Source: Methylosinus sp. Ce-a6 (GTDB taxonomy: Bacteria > Pseudomonadota > Alphaproteobacteria > Rhizobiales > Beijerinckiaceae). Taken from it: a stretch of 64,000 nt of DNA. Positions 59,110 through 64,000 of the stretch are shown piece after piece. Position 1 is the stretch's first letter, and each line of letters opens with the position of its first letter. Position numbers and translations under genes: made by a program. The stretch covers positions 1 through 64,000 of the forward strand of contig NZ_BGJX01000011.1 in NCBI RefSeq assembly GCF_009811655.1. Reading direction: 5' to 3'. The notes under the pieces were generated by a model. It saw nothing but the letters and a program-made list of their open reading frames with translations. It did no database searches and was not told the origin of the DNA.

Positions 59110-62100
59110 ATGAGCGACAGACGCCCCATCGCCAAGGACACGCGGGAGCGGCAGCGCGCCGCCTCCGATCCCGCGCGATCGGCCTGGGTGGCGGCTCATG
59201 CGGGCTCGGGCAAGACGCATGTTCTCTCGCAGCGCGTTGTGCGTCTGCTGCTCGCCGGCGCGCCGCCCTCGGGCATTTTGTGCCTCACCTACACAAAGGC
59301 GGCGGCCGCCAATATGGCGGCGCGCATCTTCGATATTCTCGCCGGCTGGGCGCTGCTCGACGATGCGGCGCTGACCTCGGCCATTCTCGCGACCGGCGCG
59401 CCGCAGCCGTCGCGCGCCGAGCTCACCTTCGCGCGCAGGCTCTTCGCGCGCACGGTGGAGACGCCGGGCGGTCTGAAAATCCAGACGATCCACGCTTTTT
59501 GCGAACGCATCCTGCATCTCTTTCCCTTCGAGGCCAATGTCTCGGCCTCCTTCCGCGTGCTGGACGATCTCGAGCGCGCCGAACTTTTGGAGCGCGCGCG
59601 GCGCCAGACGCTCGCCCGCGCCGTGCTGGACGAAGGCGAATTGCGCGCGGCGCTGGAGACGGTGTCGCGGCTCTGTTCCGGCGGCGGCTTCGACGAGCTC
59701 ATCGCGGAGCTGCTCGGCCATCGCGCGGCGCATCGCAATCTCTCTTCCGGCGACTATGCGGAGCTGCTGCGCGAGAGGCTGGGGCTTCTCGAAGGCGAGA
59801 CGCTCGCGGCGATCGAGCAGAAGATCGTCGATGGCGGGATCGGGCCGCGCGATTGGCCGAGGATCGCGCAGGCATTGCGCGGCGGCGGAGAGAATGACGG
59901 CAAGCTCGCGGCGCAATTGACGATCGCCGCTGGGCTCGCCGGAACCTCCGCCTGCGCCGACGAATATTTGGCGGTTTTCTTCAAGAAGGACGGCGAGCCG
60001 CGGGGGCTCGGCAAGCAGAAGATCATTTCCGCGACGCTCCAAAAGCAGCAGCCCGCATTGCTCGCGCGGCTCGAGGACGAGCGCGACCGGCTCGTCGTTC
60101 TGGTGGAGAAGCGCAAGGCGGCGGCGGCGTTCGATCGCTCCATGGCGCTGGCGCGGCTCGGCGACGCGATCCTCTCCGATTACGAGCGGATGAAGAGCAA
60201 TCGCGCGCTCTTCGATTTCGACGATCTCATCGAGCGCACGCGCCGGCTGTTTCGAAGCTCGAGCCCGTCCTGGGTGCTCTACAAGCTCGATTCGCGCATC
60301 GACCATATTCTCGTCGACGAGGCGCAGGACACGAGCGCCGCGCAATGGGACATATTGGCGGCGCTCGCCGATGAATTCTGCGCCGGCGCCGGCGCCTCGC
60401 GGCGCATTCGCACCTTCTTCGCCGTGGGCGACGAGAAACAGTCGATCTTCTCCTTCCAGGGCGCGGCGCCGGAAAAATTCGACGCCATGCGCCGCGATTT
60501 CGCGCGCCGCTTCCGCGACGCCGAGCAGGGCTTCGAGACGGTGCGGCTGACGCGCTCCTTCCGCTCCTCGCCGCAGGTGCTGAGCGCGGTCGACATCGTC
60601 TTCTCGGTGGAGGAGACACGCCGCGGACTCTCGGCCGACCCGCAAGAGCCCGCGCCATTGCACGAAGCGTGGAAGACCGACGTGCCCGGCCTCGTCGAAA
60701 TCTGGGAGCCGGAGGCGTCCGCGGGCGCGGAGCCGCCGCAGGATTGGCGCCTGCCGCTCGACTATGTGAACGAGGCCGGCCCGCCTGCCCGCCTCGCGCG
60801 CAAGATCGCGCGCAAGGTGAAGGCGCTGCTCGCGCCGGAGAATGGCGAATGCGTCGAGGACAGGGGCGCGACCCGCGCCATGCGCGCCGGCGATGTGATG
60901 ATCCTCGTGCGCAAGCGCGACGCTTTCTTCGAGGCGGTCATTCGCGCGCTGAAGGCGGAAGCGATCCCGGTCGCGGGCGCCGATCGCCTCGATCTCTCCG
61001 GCCATATAGCGGTGATGGATCTCGTCGCGCTCGGCCGCGTCGCGCTGCTGCGCGAGGACGATCTCACGCTCGCGACGCTGATGAAATCGCCGCTTCTGGG
61101 ATTTTCCGACGACGATCTCATCGCGCTCGCGCCCGCGCGCGAGGGCTCGCTGTTCGCCGCTCTGGCGGCGGCGTCGCAAGCCGCGCATAGGGAGGCGGCG
61201 GCGCTCGTCGAACGCTGGTCGGACGAGGCGCGCAGCCGCGCGCCCTTCGATTTCTACAGCCATATTCTTTGCGCCGGCGGCGGCCGCGAGCGGCTCGTCG
61301 CGCGGCTCGGGCATGAGGCCAATGACGCGATCGACGAATTTCTGCGCCTCGCCCTCTCCTTCGAGCGGGAGCAGGCGCAGGGCCTCGCGGGGTTTCTGGC
61401 GAGCGTCGAGACGCTCGAGCTCTCGGTCAAGCGCGACATGGAGGCGGCCGGCGACGCCGTGCGCGTGATGACCGTGCACGCCGCCAAAGGGCTCGAGGCG
61501 AAGATCGTCTTTCTGCCGGACACTTGCGGCGGCCCCTCCGGCCGCCACGATCCGAAGATCTTCCGGCTCGGCGAGGAGGATGGCGCGACGCTCGTCTGGT
61601 CGACCGCCATGGCCGCCGACCCGCCCGCGGTCGCCGAGGCGCGCGAAGCGCTGCGCGAGGCGGCGCGGGAGGAGCATCGCCGGCTGCTCTATGTGGCGCT
61701 GACCCGCGCCGAGGAGCGGCTCTATGTCGGCGGCTTCCATGGGCCGAAAGGGCGCGGCGCCGGCTGCTGGCACGACGCCATCAGCAATGCGCTCGAGCCC
61801 TTTTGCGCGCGCGCGCCGGACCCGCTCGACGAGAGCAGGACGATTTTGCGCTATGGCGAAGCCGGTCCTACCGAGGCCGTCGCCGCGGAGCCCCGCGCGG
61901 CCGCGACGGTCGTCGTCCCGGCTTATGCGCGAGAGCCCGCGCCGCGGGAGGATGCGCCGACCCCGCCTCTTCGACCCGCCACTGCGCTGGCGGCGGCCGA
62001 TCCTTTCGCCTTCGGGGAGGAGGCCGTCGCGCCGACGCGCCGCGACCGCGAGAGGCTGCTCGTCGGACGGCTCACTCACGCGCTGCTGCAGCGCCTGCCG

Positions 62101-62562
62101 GACACGCCGCCGGAGCGGCGCGTGGAGGCGGCGCTGCGCTTTCTGGAGCTGCGCGGCGCGCCGCTCGAGGCGGAGGCGCGCGAGCGGCTCGTCGCCGCCG
62201 TGCTCGCCGTCATCGGCCATGCCTCGCTCGCGCCTTTGTTCGGGCCCGGCTCGGCGCCGGAGGTGGAGATCGTCGCGCGCCTCGAGGGGCCGCGCGGCGA
62301 GATCGCCATTTGCGGCCGCATCGACCGGCTCGCCGAGGCGGAAGAGGAGGTCATCGTCGCCGATTTCAAGACCGGCGCGCCGCGCCATCCGGCGACGCCG
62401 GCGCAATTGCGCCAGCTCGCCGTCTATCGCGCCGCGGCGCGGCGGCTCTATCCCGGCAAGAGGGTCCGCTGCGCGCTGATCTTCACGCAGAGCGCGACGA
62501 TAGAGGAGCCCGAGCCCGAGGCGCTCGACGCCGCGCTCGAGGCGATTTTGCGGGAGGTCTGA
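59110..62562 (+). CDS. addA: Double-strand break repair helicase AddA
   Basis: UvrD/RecB-type superfamily 1 helicase with C-terminal nuclease, 1150 residues. Walker A is VAAHAGSGKTHVLSQR (about residues 29-44), then LCLTYTKAAAANMAARI, LVDEAQDTSAAQWDIL (Walker B), FFAVGDEKQSIFSFQGA, RVMTVHAAKGLEAKIVFL and YVALTRAEERLYVGG (motif VI). The nuclease part near residue 1085 reads IVADFKTGAPRHP. It works with AddB to process broken ends for RecA. There is almost no leader between repeat C3 and its ATG, so its promoter must lie in the repeats or further upstream. Confidence 0.96.
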   Translation: MSDRRPIAKDTRERQRAASDPARSAWVAAHAGSGKTHVLSQRVVRLLLAGAPPSGILCLTYTKAAAANMAARIFDILAGWALLDDAALTSAILATGAPQPSRAELTFARRLFARTVETPGGLKIQTIHAFCERILHLFPFEANVSASFRVLDDLERAELLERARRQTLARAVLDEGELRAALETVSRLCSGGGFDELIAELLGHRAAHRNLSSGDYAELLRERLGLLEGETLAAIEQKIVDGGIGPRDWPRIAQALRGGGENDGKLAAQLTIAAGLAGTSACADEYLAVFFKKDGEPRGLGKQKIISATLQKQQPALLARLEDERDRLVVLVEKRKAAAAFDRSMALARLGDAILSDYERMKSNRALFDFDDLIERTRRLFRSSSPSWVLYKLDSRIDHILVDEAQDTSAAQWDILAALADEFCAGAGASRRIRTFFAVGDEKQSIFSFQGAAPEKFDAMRRDFARRFRDAEQGFETVRLTRSFRSSPQVLSAVDIVFSVEETRRGLSADPQEPAPLHEAWKTDVPGLVEIWEPEASAGAEPPQDWRLPLDYVNEAGPPARLARKIARKVKALLAPENGECVEDRGATRAMRAGDVMILVRKRDAFFEAVIRALKAEAIPVAGADRLDLSGHIAVMDLVALGRVALLREDDLTLATLMKSPLLGFSDDDLIALAPAREGSLFAALAAASQAAHREAAALVERWSDEARSRAPFDFYSHILCAGGGRERLVARLGHEANDAIDEFLRLALSFEREQAQGLAGFLASVETLELSVKRDMEAAGDAVRVMTVHAAKGLEAKIVFLPDTCGGPSGRHDPKIFRLGEEDGATLVWSTAMAADPPAVAEAREALREAAREEHRRLLYVALTRAEERLYVGGFHGPKGRGAGCWHDAISNALEPFCARAPDPLDESRTILRYGEAGPTEAVAAEPRAAATVVVPAYAREPAPREDAPTPPLRPATALAAADPFAFGEEAVAPTRRDRERLLVGRLTHALLQRLPDTPPERRVEAALRFLELRGAPLEAEARERLVAAVLAVIGHASLAPLFGPGSAPEVEIVARLEGPRGEIAICGRIDRLAEAEEEVIVADFKTGAPRHPATPAQLRQLAVYRAAARRLYPGKRVRCALIFTQSATIEEPEPEALDAALEAILREV

Positions 62563-62582
62563 AAGCGAGAAAAAGACGCGGA

Positions 62583-62655
62583 TGCGCTCTAAGGTTATTT
62601 GAATTCGCATGTTCTTTTCCGAAAACCGCTTCGCACTTTTCGGGAACATGCTCTA
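62583..62655 (-). repeat. Repeat family B, copy B4 (reverse, truncated)
   Basis: Reverse-oriented B element ending GGGAACATGCTCTAG, with the GCATGTTC / GAACATGC palindrome but without the inner hairpin. It starts about 20 bp after the addA stop. Confidence 0.85.
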
Positions 62656-62757
62656 GCGGCTTCAGCCGAAGCGGACGCCAGTTCCGGGCATGAAGCTATT
62701 TAAAAATAGCCGAGAGTCTTTACCGTGTTTCATTGAAACGCCTCTCGGAGGATCGCT
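62652..62757 (-). repeat. Repeat family A-like, copy A8 (degenerate)
   Basis: CTAGCGGCTTCAGCCGAAGCGG at the left and a partial hairpin AGTCTTTACCGTGTTTCATTG at the right, with changed middle. It joins B4 at the CTAG site. The remaining part of the gap, 62758-62965, shows no gene I can support. Confidence 0.6.
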
Positions 62758-62965
62758 CCATGCATTGCGGCGGATAAGGTCGAGCGACATGAGAGCCGGG
62801 CCGACCCGCCGTCCTTTCCCCGCTGACGCAATGTGATCTTTTCATGCGTCGCCTCGTTCATGATTCCGAAGCGGCGCATGTCTGTCAGCGTCGATGAGGC
62901 CGCGCGCGGCGCGGCTGATCGTTTCGCTCAGGCTTTCGTCGCCGATCTGTTCGCTGCGGGCGAAC

Positions 62966-64000
62966 CTACCGCCGCAGCAGGCGCTCGAAATAGTCGAGCT
63001 CCTCGGCCGGCCTCTCCGGCTGGCCGAGACGGCGGCGCAGCTCTTCCTGCACGCGGCGGGCGCGCACGGCCGGCGGCAGGCCGAGCGGATCGTAGCGGCC
63101 GGCCTCGGAGCCGGAACGGCGCCCGCTGGGGCGGCCGAGCGGATCGGCGCCCTCGCCCGGCCGCATTCCGGCGCGGCGGCCCCGGCGGCCGTTCGGGCCC
63201 TCGCCTTCCTCCCCCTCGCCCGCCTGCATGCGCGAGGCGAGCTGGTCGGCCCCGCGCCGCAGCGACTGCAAGGCGCGGCCCTGCGCGTCCACCGCGCGTC
63301 CGGCGCCCTCGCCGCCGGGGCCGAGCGCCTTCTCGGCCTCCTTCATCGCCTTCGCGGCGTCGGAGAGATCGGGCGAGGCCTCGCCCGCGCGGCGCAACCT
63401 GTCCTGCTCGCGCTCCAGCCGGTCGCGCAGCGCCTTCTGCCGCGCCCGCGCGTCATCGGCCGACTGGCCCTTGCCCGGACGTCGCGGCTCGCCGCCGCCC
63501 TGCTGACCGGCGCGATTGGTCTCGTCGCGCAATTGCTGCTCCTCGCGCGTGAGCCTGTCGAGCTCGTCCAGCGCGCGCGACATCTCCCGCGCGCTCGGAT
63601 CGGCGCGGCCGGCCTGCGCCGGGCGCAGATTCTCGAGCACGTCCTGCAGATCGTCGAGCAACCGCTGCGCCTCTTCGAAATCGCCGGCGCGCTCGGCCTT
63701 CTCGATCTCGCTCAGCATGGAATTGAGATCGTCTTCCGTCAGCATGCGCTGGTCGCCCGGCTCGGGCGCGGCGCGCTCGGCGTTCTTGCCGTTCTTTTGG
63801 CCGAGGCCGTTCAAAAAATTCTCCAGCGCCGCGCGCAGATCCTGCGTCAGCTTGGCGATCTCCTCCTCGCTCGCCCCGCGCGCCAGCGCGTCGCGCAGCT
63901 CCTTCTGCGCCGCGCGCAGATCGCGCTCGGCCCGAGAGACGTCGCCCTCCTCGAGCGAGAGCGCCATCGCCCAGAGGAGATCGGCGGCCTCGCGCAGATC
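62966..64000 (-). CDS. DUF4175/TIGR02302-family protein, C-terminal part (cut by window edge)
   Basis: Only the C-terminal 344 residues are inside the window; the frame stays open to the right edge. The segment is highly charged and helical, with many Glu/Arg/Gln (LTREEQQLRDETNRA, ADQLASRMQAGEGE), an Arg/Gly/Pro-rich stretch (GRPSGRRSGSEAGRYDPLG), and ends ELDYFERLLRR. This is typical for the C-terminus of the large TIGR02302 family proteins of alphaproteobacteria, which have N-terminal membrane segments not seen here. Function is unknown. Confidence 0.82.
   Translation of the reverse strand, partial: DLREAADLLWAMALSLEEGDVSRAERDLRAAQKELRDALARGASEEEIAKLTQDLRAALENFLNGLGQKNGKNAERAAPEPGDQRMLTEDDLNSMLSEIEKAERAGDFEEAQRLLDDLQDVLENLRPAQAGRADPSAREMSRALDELDRLTREEQQLRDETNRAGQQGGGEPRRPGKGQSADDARARQKALRDRLEREQDRLRRAGEASPDLSDAAKAMKEAEKALGPGGEGAGRAVDAQGRALQSLRRGADQLASRMQAGEGEEGEGPNGRRGRRAGMRPGEGADPLGRPSGRRSGSEAGRYDPLGLPPAVRARRVQEELRRRLGQPERPAEELDYFERLLRR

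Overview
The window looks like chromosomal DNA of a GC-rich alphaproteobacterial methylotroph of the order Hyphomicrobiales, most likely a type II methanotroph such as Methylosinus or Methylocystis. The evidence is a large set of tetrahydromethanopterin (H4MPT)-linked C1 genes (mtdB, fae, an mfnB-folB fusion, mfnE-like, mfnF-like, a flavoprotein, a DHPS-like gene and a DUF447 gene), the rhizobial-type irr/fabA-fabB-fabI arrangement, an AccD without its zinc ribbon, and DivJ/PleC-type histidine kinases. No methane monooxygenase or methanol dehydrogenase gene lies in the window, so the genus is an inference.

Layout. 1-740: an AT-richer accessory membrane-protein gene. 942-8215: trpB, then a cupin / DapA-like pair with a divergent LysR regulator inserted before trpA-accD-folC. 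8508-18134: the H4MPT block, with five overlapping or closely spaced + strand genes, then DUF4337, a hybrid histidine kinase whose N-terminus matches the ethylene-binding domain of plant ETR1, and mfnF-like, fae and mtdB on the minus strand. 18362-29517: a RelE/YafQ-type toxin-antitoxin pair, queF and queC (queuosine), kdsA, a small AT-richer accessory patch, a uracil-DNA glycosylase, two membrane histidine kinases, and GNAT, DUF1491 and peptidoglycan-binding genes. 29599-42113: sufE, a NitT/TauT-type ABC transporter, leuS-lptE-holA, YggS, an L,D-transpeptidase, an atypical OmpR-type regulator, a cNMP-binding protein, a Tyr/Gly-rich secreted protein and DUF3422. 42218-44368: an AT-richer type II restriction-modification module. 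44562-53016: a META-like lipoprotein, a 2-hydroxyacid dehydrogenase, an SH3 protein, a VOC protein, irr, fabA, fabB, fabI and a FixL/FixJ-like two-component pair. 53201-62562: addB and addA, separated by vapBC and an MFS transporter. 62966-end: the 3' part of a DUF4175/TIGR02302 gene.

A striking feature is the density of short palindromic repeats. Three families (A about 105 bp, B about 104 bp, C about 190 bp) have ends resembling CTAG or TTAG. They sit so tightly against genes that their border supplies the TAG stop codon of six unrelated genes, and they join head-to-tail at shared CTAG sites. A further palindromic repeat lies in frame inside the mfnE-like kinase gene. I saw no rRNA, tRNA, CRISPR array, intact transposase or phage gene.
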